A stretch of DNA of 64,000 bases from CAG-411 sp050875145 (lineage in GTDB: Bacteria; Bacillota; Clostridia; Lachnospirales; Lachnospiraceae), in assembly GCA_050875145.1 (NCBI GenBank), contig JBNMLH010000016.1, positions 1 through 64,000 on the forward strand, read 5' to 3'. Positions 1 through 9,051 of this stretch are shown here, piece by piece. Position 1 is the first letter of the stretch, and every line of letters starts with the position of its first letter. The notes below the pieces were generated by a model. That model did not search any database and had not been told where the DNA came from. It worked only from the letters and a program-made list of their open reading frames with translations. The position numbers and the translations under genes are program-made.

Positions 1-68
1 CTGAGATATCCCTGCATCATTTCACGCATTGCTGCTTTTTGTGGTGAATCGTTTTTTCTTCTTGCCAT
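1..68 (-). CDS. IS256-type transposase, N-terminal fragment cut by window edge
   Basis: Only the first 22 or so codons are in the window, reading from an ATG at 68 toward base 1. The peptide begins MARRKNDSPQKAAMREMMQG, which resembles the N-terminus of IS256-family (mutator type, DDE) transposases of clostridia. A GGAGG site lies about 7 bases before the ATG. Between the gene and base 142 lies the element end, ending in a GAGTGTCCCAAAG-type terminus typical of IS256-like elements. The family call rests on recalled similarity of the short N-terminus and the terminus; the catalytic part is outside the window. Confidence 0.6.
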   Translation of the reverse strand, partial: MARRKNDSPQKAAMREMMQGYL

Positions 69-142
69 AATAAAAACCTCCAAACTGAATAATGTTATCT
101 TACATCAGTTTGAAGGTTTACACAAACTTTGGGACACTCTCT
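69..142 (-). mobile_element. Terminal inverted-repeat end of IS256-like element
   Basis: The stretch between the transposase start and about 142 contains AAACTTTGGGACACTCTC, which read on the minus strand is GAGAGTGTCCCAAAGTTT, a form common to clostridial IS256-family termini. The other end is outside the window, so the target duplication cannot be read. Directly beyond it (143-172) is an imperfect palindrome centred on the perfect 12-mer CCAGAATTCTGG. Confidence 0.55.
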
Positions 143-190
143 GATATGTACCCAGAATTCTGGACACATATCATAGAGCGACTAGCCCGT

Positions 191-228
191 TTTTGCTCTA
201 TAGGAACATTCATCCCATAGAGCAAAAC
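191..228 (-). terminator. Stem-loop downstream of the LRR/Big2 surface gene
   Basis: TTTTGCTCTATAGG and CCCATAGAGCAAAA pair around a short loop with one G-T-type mismatch. It lies about 30 bases after the stop of the minus-strand surface gene, and its flanks supply T-runs on the minus strand. The same CTCTATAGGAAA-like core recurs after other terminators in the window (about 6080, 10283, 15176), so it is also one copy of a short dispersed repeat. Confidence 0.5.
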
Positions 229-256
229 GTTTTGTTTTAGAAATTAAATCCTGTAT

Positions 257-3200
257 TTACTTTATTTTAATTTTAATAGTTGCTTTTTTGTTAGAACCGT
301 CTGTAGCAGTAGCGGTAATTGTAACGGTTTTACCGGCACCAGCTTTTTTGGTTGCCACAATTCCTTTTTTATTTACAGTTGCAAATTTAGGATTTGAGGA
401 TGTCCAGGTAAGTTCTTTGTTTGCTGTTTTACCTGTTGTTATTACCGTTGCTTTTACGGTAAGCTTTTTACCTGCATTTACAACCTTTTTAGCGTTTAAT
501 GTGATCTTTTTTACTGCATGTTTTACAATTTTTAATTTGTAAGTTGTAGTTATGCCTGAACCATCTGCAGCAACAGCAGTAATGGTAACGGTTTTACCTG
601 CACCAGTAGCTTTTGTGCTTACAATTCCGTTTTTATTCACAGTAGCGTATTTGGTATTGCTGCTTGTCCAGTTTACCTTCTTATTTGCACAATCTTTTGG
701 TAAGACAGTGGCAGAAAGTGTTGTTTTTTTGCCTGCCGCAACTTTTTTGGTTGTTCCTGTAATTTTAATGGAAGAAACGGTTGCAGCATTTGTAGCAGGC
801 TTTGTAATTTTGTAAGTTGTATTAACTGTTCCTGCAAATTCGCCCATTCCAGTAATTGTAACTGTATAGGTTCCAGCATTTCGTGCTGTTGTATTACCAG
901 AAACTGTAAAATCAGTACCCTCTGTTAGAATGTACTTTCCGTATGATAAAGAAAGTACTGCTGTTTTTTCTTTTCCGTCGTAAATAAAGTTTTGAGTGTG
1001 GATAGATGTGTCTGCAATTGCAACTGCATCTTCACTTACTAATTTTATAGTACCTGCATTAGTATTTGAAACATATTGAATAGTAGCGTTTCCTGCTGCG
1101 TCGGAGGTAATTTGTGTTGCATAAACTAATTTATTAGCCGTTATTTTTTCTCCATATGCAGCATTTTTGGTAAATACATAAAACATATATTTTTTGTCAG
1201 GTGATAGGTTGTTATAAGTAGCAGTAGTGGAACCGTTTGTACTTGTTTTACCTATTGTTTGTTTTTTTACAAGTTTTGAAGTTGAAACGCTGTTGGCATC
1301 TATAATTTCTACATCTTCATCACATCCGGATAATGTTAGATTTGGATTGTTTCTAATATCTAAAGTTTTGATTCCATTGCCGGAACAGCTTAAATCAGTT
1401 AAATTTGGATTGCTTCTGATATCTAAGCTAGAAAGATTATTGTTATAGCACCAAAGTTGCTGTAAATTTGTATTACTACTTACATTTAAACTTGTTAAAT
1501 TGTTTTCATAACAATCCAGTTCTGTAAGTTGTGAATTGTTGCTTACATTGAGGCTTGCTAAGTTATTTTGGTAGCAAGCAAGAACACTAAGTTTTGTATT
1601 TCTGCTTACATCTAAGCTCGTCAATTGATTGTCTCCACAATCCAAATAGGTTAATTCTGTAAAATACTCAATTCCCTTTAGATTTGAGATGTTCAATGAA
1701 GTGATAGCCATTGTAGTAGTGTCGTTAATTTCAGAAGCACTTAAATATTTGTTTTCGTCATAATCAATGCTTTCTAAGATAAATTGTCTAAAGTTTGCAT
1801 CAGGAAAGTTTGTTGCATTAATTGCAATGCCATCTGGTGTATCTGTTTGTTTGTTATCGTCAGTATCTTCTTTTTTTAGTGTTACGGAAATATCCTTTGC
1901 CGCATCTGCTATAGTGAAACTAGCTGATCCATCAGAGTAGCCGTCCATTTTAAAGGTTGCATTGTATTTTCCTGGGTCATAATATGCAGTATATACACCT
2001 TTTTCATCTGTCTCAAAGTCAGGTTGGTTGTCGTTTTTTATACCAGACATCTGGAAGTTTGTATTAGCCAAAGATTTGCCGTTCTGGTCTTTGAGTGTGA
2101 AACTAACACGGTATTTTTTATAAGGACAACTACCAAATCCAAATTTTCCTTTATCAACAGACCAATAAAAATCAGAAATGTCAAATGCAGCACTGGTACT
2201 TGCTTTTACCGATTTTAACTTTGAAAGGAAAGATATCTCTGCCTCTAAGCTTAAACCTAAGGAGATATTACCATCGACACAGGCTTTACAGCTATGTTGA
2301 ATATCATCATCTGAATTCATAGAATAGCTTAATTTTGCTTTAATATTAAGTCCAATTGTACCAGTTGCTTCTGTTTCAGCGACTTTTTTTGAAATAATGG
2401 TAAAGGATGGTGTTAAATCAATACCAATAAACACGTCAGCTTCTATTTCAAGTGTAGGAAGGTTAATTTCTGGTTTTGGTGTAATTAACTGAAACTTTTT
2501 GGAAGCAGATGAGTCAAATTTAAAGCCAAAGGATGATTTAATATCAGCTGATACATTTATTTTACCAGAAATATTTAAATCTAAAGCTGGTTCAAGTGCA
2601 ATATAAATTCCAGGAATTGGGGATACACAAATATATCCAAGTGGAATATTTGCATCTAATGCGGCTTCCGCTTCTACTTCGCAACTAAGATTTGCACCGA
2701 CATCAAACTGTAAGTATTGATGTTTAAAAGAAATGTAGTATTCTAAATTTAGTTCTAATGCCAATGAAGCAGAACCGGAAACCTTAGAAGAACCACTAAT
2801 ATTATAAGGAGCTTTACCAGTATTTGCACTACTACTATCATCATTTTTTTCACTTGTATCAAAAGAGTATTCTAAAAAGGTTGCCGTGATTGATCCATCG
2901 CCTTTAAAAGCGGAGGTTTTCATTTCATTTGAGGCCTTAGAAAGACCATTATAAGTGACGCATGTTGCTGCACTATCTGTATCTACCGTTGCGGAAGATG
3001 AATCTGCCTGTGTGTCAATTTTTACAACTGAGAATACATCTTCGGTTTCTACCTTGTTATCTTCTGTAATAACAGCAGTAGAATCGGTAATATCAATGTT
3101 AGCAACTTTAGCAATTAAAAATTCATTCTCCTCATATTCATAGGAAAAAGTATCACCCTTTTTTAAGTTGCTAATCTGTGAGTCGATATTTTTGATGGTA

Positions 3201-3877
3201 TAAGTACCTGATTCAGAGTCAGGATTCACAACCGTGTTGTGGTCTTTTTCTGGTTCGATCACCTTTACATCATCATCAAGAACAACGAAATTGTTCTTTT
3301 TATCGTTATCTAAATTTACGACCTGTTCTTCATCAAAATCATCCACAGTCTGATCCATCAATTGCTGCATATCCTTTGTATACATTGGATTCGTATATTC
3401 CTCTGATAGAGGACGTCCTAATTCTGATGAAATCAATGTGGCACGAATATAATAATAGGTTGGTATAGAACCTGTTGACATTGTGACAGCCGTATTGGTA
3501 TCACTTTCTTTTACTTCTTTTTCGCCAGAAGCGATGAGTTGTGTACCGTCTTCGGAGTAAATACCTACAAGAAGTGTACAAGACTGCGTTGTTCTAAAAG
3601 AAACATTTGCAGTTTTACCAGACATTTCGATCTCTAAAATGCAATTTGGATTATTCGTTTGATTTTTTTGATTTGTATAATCTGTTAATGAATTTTGCAG
3701 GATTTTTCCAAAGCTATTGCTGCCTTGTACCTGTACATTGCCAGCATTCATGGATGCGGCTTCTTTCATGTTATTATTAGTAGGAATACTGCTTGCTTGT
3801 ACAGAAGTATTCGGCAGGCAAAGAATTGTTACTAATAATAGAATAAAAATTCGTTTTAACCATAGATTTTTTTTCAT
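257..3877 (-). CDS. Large secreted LRR / Big2 surface protein
   Basis: A 1206-residue exported protein of unknown ligand. The start at 3877 (MKKNLWLKRIF) is chosen over an in-frame upstream ATG at 3925 because AGAAAGGAAAA sits just before it and it begins directly with a signal peptide (hydrophobic FILLLVTILCL). The region at about residues 589-669 resembles a carboxypeptidase-regulatory/Cna-B-like fold (YRVSFTLKDQNGKSLANT). Near 687 is an EF-hand-like NATNFPDANF linker, followed by about six LRRs (725-860, repeated LTSLDVS/LASLNVS). Two Big2 domains (about 1022-1206) carry the V-W-T-S-S-N-x-K-x-A-T-V signature. It ends in KIKIK with no LPXTG motif, as do many Lachnospiraceae surface proteins. 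A role in adhesion or wall association is inferred from domain content only. Confidence 0.85.
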   Translation of the reverse strand: MKKNLWLKRIFILLLVTILCLPNTSVQASSIPTNNNMKEAASMNAGNVQVQGSNSFGKILQNSLTDYTNQKNQTNNPNCILEIEMSGKTANVSFRTTQSCTLLVGIYSEDGTQLIASGEKEVKESDTNTAVTMSTGSIPTYYYIRATLISSELGRPLSEEYTNPMYTKDMQQLMDQTVDDFDEEQVVNLDNDKKNNFVVLDDDVKVIEPEKDHNTVVNPDSESGTYTIKNIDSQISNLKKGDTFSYEYEENEFLIAKVANIDITDSTAVITEDNKVETEDVFSVVKIDTQADSSSATVDTDSAATCVTYNGLSKASNEMKTSAFKGDGSITATFLEYSFDTSEKNDDSSSANTGKAPYNISGSSKVSGSASLALELNLEYYISFKHQYLQFDVGANLSCEVEAEAALDANIPLGYICVSPIPGIYIALEPALDLNISGKINVSADIKSSFGFKFDSSASKKFQLITPKPEINLPTLEIEADVFIGIDLTPSFTIISKKVAETEATGTIGLNIKAKLSYSMNSDDDIQHSCKACVDGNISLGLSLEAEISFLSKLKSVKASTSAAFDISDFYWSVDKGKFGFGSCPYKKYRVSFTLKDQNGKSLANTNFQMSGIKNDNQPDFETDEKGVYTAYYDPGKYNATFKMDGYSDGSASFTIADAAKDISVTLKKEDTDDNKQTDTPDGIAINATNFPDANFRQFILESIDYDENKYLSASEINDTTTMAITSLNISNLKGIEYFTELTYLDCGDNQLTSLDVSRNTKLSVLACYQNNLASLNVSNNSQLTELDCYENNLTSLNVSSNTNLQQLWCYNNNLSSLDIRSNPNLTDLSCSGNGIKTLDIRNNPNLTLSGCDEDVEIIDANSVSTSKLVKKQTIGKTSTNGSTTATYNNLSPDKKYMFYVFTKNAAYGEKITANKLVYATQITSDAAGNATIQYVSNTNAGTIKLVSEDAVAIADTSIHTQNFIYDGKEKTAVLSLSYGKYILTEGTDFTVSGNTTARNAGTYTVTITGMGEFAGTVNTTYKITKPATNAATVSSIKITGTTKKVAAGKKTTLSATVLPKDCANKKVNWTSSNTKYATVNKNGIVSTKATGAGKTVTITAVAADGSGITTTYKLKIVKHAVKKITLNAKKVVNAGKKLTVKATVITTGKTANKELTWTSSNPKFATVNKKGIVATKKAGAGKTVTITATATDGSNKKATIKIKIK

Positions 3878-3925
3878 AGTTAGTTTTCCTTTCTGTAAAT
3901 AAATATGTTTTTCGATGTAGTGCAT

Positions 3926-4287
3926 GACATTACGAGTATGTAATAAAATGTTTTGTTGATTTTTTCAGGTGTCTGTTTTTCATCCAAAAGCCATCAGAGT
4001 GTTTCGGTTGAATATGTGCCTTGTGTAAAATCAGTTATGCAGTACATCAGAACGTAGTTTAGTATAGCAGTAAAGGAAGTCCAAATTAACGAAATGTTAA
4101 AAATTACAATAAAATTGTAATTTTTTGCAAAGGTTTAATTTACTTTTTTTGTAATTGCTAATATAATGATATTTGGGGTCAGAAGATGCCGTATGGATTG
4201 TTCCTTGACTTTGGCATCATATAATAGTAGATAAAACATTCTTTAATGGAAATTAAATTTTAAATAGGCGAAATGAGGTATAAAATA
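3926..4287. other. Divergent intergenic region, AT-rich
   Basis: About 360 bases between the surface gene and the kinase. An AT-only hairpin (AAAATTACAA / TTGTAATTTT) lies at about 4110-4135. A plausible promoter for the kinase is TTTACT at 4139-4144, 17 bases, TATAAT at 4162-4167. A second TATAAT occurs at 4219 without a recognisable -35, and GATGCC/GGCATC can pair around 4186-4216. No coding sequence is seen. Confidence 0.4.
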
Positions 4288-5973
4288 ATGGAAAAAAACT
4301 TTAAAGAGTGGGAGATAGAAGCATGTATTGGTGAAGGGGCATTTGGAAAAGTATATAAAATTGTCAGGGAAGAATTTGGACATACTTACGATGCGGCATT
4401 GAAAGTAATTGAGGTGCCACAAAATCAGGCTGAGTTTGAAACGATAAGAAATGAAATGGTGAATGCACAGGAAGCAGAGGATTATTTTGCAGGAATGGTG
4501 CAGGATATTGTAGAAGAATTTACATTGATGTCCAAGTTAAAGGGAAATTCTAATATTGTAAGTTATGAAGATCACTCGGTTGTAAAAAAAGAAGATGGAT
4601 ATGGATGGAAAATATATATTCGTATGGAATTGCTTACGGGGTTGTTCAAACATATAAAGCAGGTAGATGTATCCAATTTGGATGTAGTGCAACTTGGTAT
4701 TGATATATGTAAGGCATTGGAGGTCTGTCAGCAGTATCATATTATTCATAGAGATATAAAGCCAGAGAATATATTTGTATCGGATGTTGGTACATATAAA
4801 TTAGGGGATTTTGGTATTGCCAGGGAATTAGAGAGAACATCAGCCGGGTTATCCAAAAAGGGGACCAGAAGTTATATGGCACCGGAAGTTTATAAAGGAA
4901 TGGAATATAATGCTACCGTTGATATTTATTCACTTGGAATTGTATTATATCGTTTTATGAATAACAATCGGTTGCCGTTTATGCCGCCAGCACCGGAACC
5001 GATTCGATATACGGATAAAGAAAAGGCAGACTTGTTGCGTATGAGTGGACAGCCATTACCAGCGCCAGAAAAGGCAAGTGATGCATTTTCTAGAGTCATT
5101 GTAAAGGCTTGTGCCTATTTGCCACAAGAACGTTACCAAAGTGCCAGTGAAATGCGGGAAGAACTGGAACGGGTAAAAGAATTAGAACAAAAGGAAATTT
5201 TGTTTTATCATACGCAAGATAAAGCGGATTTAGAAAAAACAGAAACGAATGGAACAGAGGAAAATAAGGTTGTTTCAAAGCTAGAAGAAGAACAGGCAGA
5301 GACAGTTTGTTTGGAACAGCAGGAAACGGAAATTTCAAAAGGTACAAATATACAACAGGAGCAGGAAGAAGGAACGGTATATATGTTTCATAAAAATGCT
5401 GTTCCAGAGAAGGAAAATGACAATAACGCACTTGTTTTACAAAGAGACCGTTCATTAGAAGCAAATATAGCATTAGAACAACAGAAAATACAGGAAAGGG
5501 AAGAAATCGAAAGCAAATCGACTCAACAAAAAGCAGAGAATAACCTACCATGGAATAGAAAGATAGGAATTGGAGTCGTGGTACTTTTAGTAATTGTAAT
5601 AGGCAGTATATCAGCCATAACGATGTATGGTAGCAAATTTTCGTCTAAGGAGCCAAAGGTGGAAAAAGTAGAAGATACAAAAATTTCCACAAAAGAACCT
5701 GATAACCAAGTGACATTACAGCCAACAGCAAAAACAACAAAAAGACCAACGTCGGAACCGACCAAAAAACCTACACCGAAACCAACAAAGAAGCCTAAAA
5801 GGACAATAGTGACACAGAAACCAGTGATAACTACGAAAAAGCCTGTGACAGCGGCACCAACAAAGGCACCAGTACGGACAAAAGCTCCAACAGTTACAAG
5901 ACAGCCAAGGCAAAATGAATCTAATGTTTTTAAAGAAAGAGACAAATCAGACGATGTATTGCAAGAGCGATAG
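4288..5973 (+). CDS. Membrane-anchored eukaryote-like Ser/Thr protein kinase
   Basis: A Hanks-type kinase of 561 residues that phosphorylates proteins on Ser/Thr; substrates are unknown. The ATG at 4288 is preferred because GAGG lies 9 bases before it, although an ATG at 4273 is in frame. Visible are the glycine loop GEGAFGKVYK (15-24), the ATP lysine K39, HRDIKPEN (catalytic D156), the DFG aspartate D174, and APE near 200. A low-complexity Glu/Gln-rich linker follows, then one membrane segment (about 426-448) and an outer tail of Lys-Pro-Thr repeats (TKKPTPKPTKKP). PASTA domains, usual in PrkC/StkP kinases, are absent, so sensing of muropeptides by that route is not expected. It stands alone, with its own terminator and no PP2C phosphatase beside it. 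Confidence 0.9.
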   Translation: MEKNFKEWEIEACIGEGAFGKVYKIVREEFGHTYDAALKVIEVPQNQAEFETIRNEMVNAQEAEDYFAGMVQDIVEEFTLMSKLKGNSNIVSYEDHSVVKKEDGYGWKIYIRMELLTGLFKHIKQVDVSNLDVVQLGIDICKALEVCQQYHIIHRDIKPENIFVSDVGTYKLGDFGIARELERTSAGLSKKGTRSYMAPEVYKGMEYNATVDIYSLGIVLYRFMNNNRLPFMPPAPEPIRYTDKEKADLLRMSGQPLPAPEKASDAFSRVIVKACAYLPQERYQSASEMREELERVKELEQKEILFYHTQDKADLEKTETNGTEENKVVSKLEEEQAETVCLEQQETEISKGTNIQQEQEEGTVYMFHKNAVPEKENDNNALVLQRDRSLEANIALEQQKIQEREEIESKSTQQKAENNLPWNRKIGIGVVVLLVIVIGSISAITMYGSKFSSKEPKVEKVEDTKISTKEPDNQVTLQPTAKTTKRPTSEPTKKPTPKPTKKPKRTIVTQKPVITTKKPVTAAPTKAPVRTKAPTVTRQPRQNESNVFKERDKSDDVLQER

Positions 5974-6045
5974 TATTGTGGATTTATATTCGTTGATGTA
6001 ATACTTGTGGGGAAGAGTAGTGAAAATTTGATAAAGATGTGTATG

Positions 6046-6081
6046 AAATAGATAAGATATTCGGTTATCTTATCTATTTTT
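6046..6081 (+). terminator. Terminator after Ser/Thr kinase
   Basis: AAATAGATAAGAT and ATCTTATCTATTT form a 13-bp stem with an 8-base loop, followed by a T-run. It is followed at once by a copy of the CTCTATAG(G)AAA short repeat (about 6083-6110). Confidence 0.85.
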
Positions 6082-6133
6082 TGCTCTATAGAAAAGTGCA
6101 TCCTATAAAATACTTTTTTTATGGAAAATAATA

Positions 6134-6199
6134 CGTTTACGACATAAAAAGCACCGTTTACGACCAATTCGACCCAAACCAATAAAAATGAGGTAAAAT
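6134..6199 (+). promoter_or_regulatory. Putative LytTR-regulator binding direct repeats and promoter of agr-like locus 1
   Basis: The 10-mer CGTTTACGAC occurs at 6134-6143 and again at 6155-6164, exactly 21 bases apart (two helical turns). A weaker AATTCGACC half-site follows. This matches the spacing and the core (W-M-M-GTT-N-R-K) known for AgrA-type LytTR sites. A -10-like TAAAAT sits at 6194-6199 with no good -35 (GACCCA at 6171), as expected of an activator-dependent promoter. The site lies 124 bases before the regulator gene, so positive autoregulation is inferred. Confidence 0.6.
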
Positions 6200-6322
6200 A
6201 TACGGAGAAAGGTTAGAGCAGAAAATCAATGGAACGGAGGAGTATTTTATGATAAAAATATAACCCATGGGATAGTCGGAGTGTTTAATAAAATTGTTAT
6301 AAAGAGATTTGAGGATGAAAAT

Positions 6323-7051
6323 ATGGAAATTATTAAAATAGCCGTATGTGATGATGAAAAAATTTTTGCTGATAAATTAAAAAAGATAATAGAAAGGTAT
6401 TGTTTGAGAAAGAAAATTTCGTACAAGCTTGATACCTACGATTCTGGAGAAGCCTTTCTTTCTAGTCCATTTAAAATGATGGAATATCAGATTGTCTTTT
6501 TTGATATTAACATGGAAGGAATCAATGGTTTGGAGACTGCACGACAGTTACGAAAATTATGCAAGAAAACTTTTATAATATTTGTAACAGCATTTATAAA
6601 TTATACTTTGGAAGGATATAAAGTAAATGCGATTCGTTATCTTCTTAAAGAGGATCTTAATTTTGAACAATCTGTTTTTGAAAGTTTGGATGCCGTATTT
6701 GAAAGAATGCGAGAGGTGCCTCGCGTAAGTACATTTTCCTTTCGAGAGGGGGAAAAGAGTATTCCGATGGAAAAAATCATATATATTGAGAGTAATTTGC
6801 ATAAGTTGACTTTTCATGTTTTTGACAAGGAGATTGTGCTATATACAATGTATGAAACACTTAATAAGATTGCGGGAGTATTTCCAGAGGATTTTATACG
6901 CATTCATCAAAGTTATCTGGTCAATTTGAGATTTGTAAGATGTGTTACAGAAAACCAGTTGATGTTATCGAACAGGGAAAAATTACCAATAGCAAGGTCG
7001 AAACTTAGGGAAACACGAAATCGGGTTACTTTATACAAAGGAGCGTTATAA
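6323..7051 (+). CDS. LytTR-family response regulator of agr-like locus 1
   Basis: An AgrA-type regulator of 242 residues that should be phosphorylated by the adjacent GHKL kinase and bind direct-repeat promoters. The start at 6323 has GAGG 8 bases upstream; the open frame extends back to 6281 without support. The receiver has the acidic pair CDDE (9-12), phospho-acceptor D61 in FFDINMEG, and the late VTAF motif. The C-terminal LytTR domain shows YIESNLHKLTF and the IHQSYLVNL strand. Its stop overlaps the kinase start (TAATG). A perfect-RBS four-codon mini-ORF (ATG ATA AAA ATA TAA, 6249-6263) lies in its leader. It is clearly paralogous to the regulator at 27279. Confidence 0.92.
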   Translation: MEIIKIAVCDDEKIFADKLKKIIERYCLRKKISYKLDTYDSGEAFLSSPFKMMEYQIVFFDINMEGINGLETARQLRKLCKKTFIIFVTAFINYTLEGYKVNAIRYLLKEDLNFEQSVFESLDAVFERMREVPRVSTFSFREGEKSIPMEKIIYIESNLHKLTFHVFDKEIVLYTMYETLNKIAGVFPEDFIRIHQSYLVNLRFVRCVTENQLMLSNREKLPIARSKLRETRNRVTLYKGAL

Positions 7052-8364
7052 TGGGATATATTGTACAAAGTTATATTGTTATTTTTATAGAGACGATATG
7101 CTGTATTATTTTCTGCGAAATATTTGGTAATACAGAATTAAAAAGAAAGAATGTTTGGTTGTCGCGTTGGATGATTATATTTTATTTAAGTGTAACTACT
7201 TGTGTGACAGTCATTGCTCTGGAGAAACATATGATAGCCAAACAAGTGTCGATTATTCTATTATCTGCATTTTTTATCTATTTGTATAGAAATTGGGAGC
7301 TAAAAAAATGTATAGTGTTATCCATTGCTTTTCAGAGTCTATTATTAATTGCGGATTTTATAACGATATTGGTTAAAAAATCATTACTGGCAAATGAAAT
7401 AAGGGAAAGTGATTTGGAAAATTTTGTTATTATAGCCATATCGAAATTGATTTTATTTTTAATTATTTTATTTATTAGCAAGATGTCCTGCCGTAGCGAT
7501 GTTTTGCACATAAAGGAAAATGAGTGGGTAATTTTCTTTGGCATGTCATTTTTTTCAATCCTGATTTTACTTGCGATTGCCAAAAATGCAGAGTTTGTTA
7601 CAAATCAGAAATTGGAGCAATTATTTTGGATTTTGGCGATAGGACTTGTCTGGATGAATATTACAATGTTTTATTTTATACAAAATCTGGGAAAGAGAGG
7701 ATATTTATTAAAAGAAAAGGCTTTGTTAGAGGCAGACAAGAAAAATCAGTTACATTTATATGAGACGATACAAAATCAGATGCAGGAACAGAGAAAAATT
7801 TCACATGAATATAAAAATCAACTTATGTGTATACAGGCATTATGTGTAACCAAAAAATATGATGAGCTTACAAAGTATTTAGAGCAAATTAGTGAAGCGG
7901 TTTTACATGATTTGGATTATATTGACACGAATCATGTTTTGGCAAATGCTGTATTAAATGTAAAATATCAGGAAGCTATGAAAAACAACATTTTGTTTAT
8001 TTGCAAAATAAATGATTTATCTGGATTGACCATCGATTCTACGGAATTGGTTGTATTGTTATCGAACTTATTAAATAATGCGATAGAAGCATGTAAGAAG
8101 TGTAGTGGAATACGCAAATTAACCTTAAAGTGTGTTTATGAGCAGGGCGATTTTATTTTGTCTGTGAAAAATTCTTATGATGGAACATTGAAGCTTGTAG
8201 GTGGAAATTTATATACAACAAAAAAGAGTAATCGGGAAAGTCATGGAATTGGATTGAAAAATGTTATAAAGATTGTTGAAAAGAATAAAGGAAACTATGC
8301 AATGGATTACACAGATACGCAATTTAATATTTCAATTGTTATTCCACAGGAGCATATTTGGTAA
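7051..8364 (+). CDS. GHKL sensor histidine kinase (AgrC-like) of locus 1
   Basis: A 437-residue quorum-sensing kinase. The N-terminal half (about 1-215) is a run of hydrophobic membrane segments, as in AgrC peptide receptors. A coiled helix then carries H252 in ISHEYKNQL. The ATP-binding GHKL domain shows an N-box (LLNNAIEAC) and a G-box (HGIGLKNV). The D-x-G box is poorly conserved, which is common in this class. It overlaps the regulator stop by one base, so the two are translationally coupled. The ligand is inferred to be the peptide at 9052 and possibly that at 28100. The locus-2 kinase shares the blocks KYQEA and ICKINDLS. Confidence 0.92.
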   Translation: MGYIVQSYIVIFIETICCIIFCEIFGNTELKRKNVWLSRWMIIFYLSVTTCVTVIALEKHMIAKQVSIILLSAFFIYLYRNWELKKCIVLSIAFQSLLLIADFITILVKKSLLANEIRESDLENFVIIAISKLILFLIILFISKMSCRSDVLHIKENEWVIFFGMSFFSILILLAIAKNAEFVTNQKLEQLFWILAIGLVWMNITMFYFIQNLGKRGYLLKEKALLEADKKNQLHLYETIQNQMQEQRKISHEYKNQLMCIQALCVTKKYDELTKYLEQISEAVLHDLDYIDTNHVLANAVLNVKYQEAMKNNILFICKINDLSGLTIDSTELVVLLSNLLNNAIEACKKCSGIRKLTLKCVYEQGDFILSVKNSYDGTLKLVGGNLYTTKKSNRESHGIGLKNVIKIVEKNKGNYAMDYTDTQFNISIVIPQEHIW

Positions 8365-8469
8365 AAAACAAGCAATAAAAATACAAAAACTGCAAGAAAA
8401 TGACAGAATCTGCAATAGGGGTTGAAAAGAATATTACATAAGTTATACTGCCTAGTAAGGAGGTGTAAC

Positions 8470-9048
8470 ATGTTAGAGCAAATCGTTAGAAAATTGGTAA
8501 GTCTATTATTGCGGAATCAATTAATTTCCCGGGAGGAATATGAGCAGTTTGTTTATATATTGCTTGGGGATATAGAAAGTTTTTTGGTTATAATAAGTAT
8601 TTTATTTATTGGTACTTTTATTGGACAAATAGTACCTACCGCAAGTTTTCTGATTTGCTTTTTTGCCCTGCGCAGAAGAACTGGTGGTTATCATTTGAGT
8701 TCGTATTATAAATGTTATATAGGGACGATATGTTTATATGTTTTTATAGCAGCAATTTCTTATTTAATATTTGGACATGAAGAAATCATAATCGGATGTG
8801 CAGTGGTTGCTGGAATAGTAATTATGTACATAGGAAATGTAAATCATCCTAATATAGATGCAGAAGAGGAAGAAGTGTATGAACTAAAAAAAATGTCCAG
8901 AATTATTGTGATTTTGGAGTTGTTAGTTATTTTCTTTTTGAACTGGTTAGGAAATGCGGAAATGGTAATTATATATTCCGGGTTGGCAATTATTTTATGT
9001 GCAGCACTCCTTGTTATTGCAAAATTAATAGGGCAGGAGGTGAAATAA
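8470..9048 (+). CDS. agrB: AgrB-type membrane peptidase/cyclase
   Basis: A 192-residue integral membrane cysteine protease that cleaves the C-terminal tail from an AgrD propeptide and forms the thiolactone intermediate. The ATG at 8470 has AAGGAGG 6 bases upstream; the longer frame from 8422 adds only an unsupported leader. The catalytic pair is visible as H75 in RRRTGGYH and C82 in YYKC, seven residues apart as H77/C84 are in staphylococcal AgrB. Several hydrophobic helices follow. The next gene's RBS lies inside the last codons of this one. It is the only agrB in the window, although two AgrD-like peptides are present. Confidence 0.93.
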   Translation: MLEQIVRKLVSLLLRNQLISREEYEQFVYILLGDIESFLVIISILFIGTFIGQIVPTASFLICFFALRRRTGGYHLSSYYKCYIGTICLYVFIAAISYLIFGHEEIIIGCAVVAGIVIMYIGNVNHPNIDAEEEEVYELKKMSRIIVILELLVIFFLNWLGNAEMVIIYSGLAIILCAALLVIAKLIGQEVK

Positions 9049-9051
9049 ATT

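Noticed and set aside
5523..6182. 219-codon minus-strand frame over the kinase tail
   Set aside because: Shadow of the Pro-Lys-Thr repeats; Gly/Val/Phe-rich low-complexity product with no start signal.
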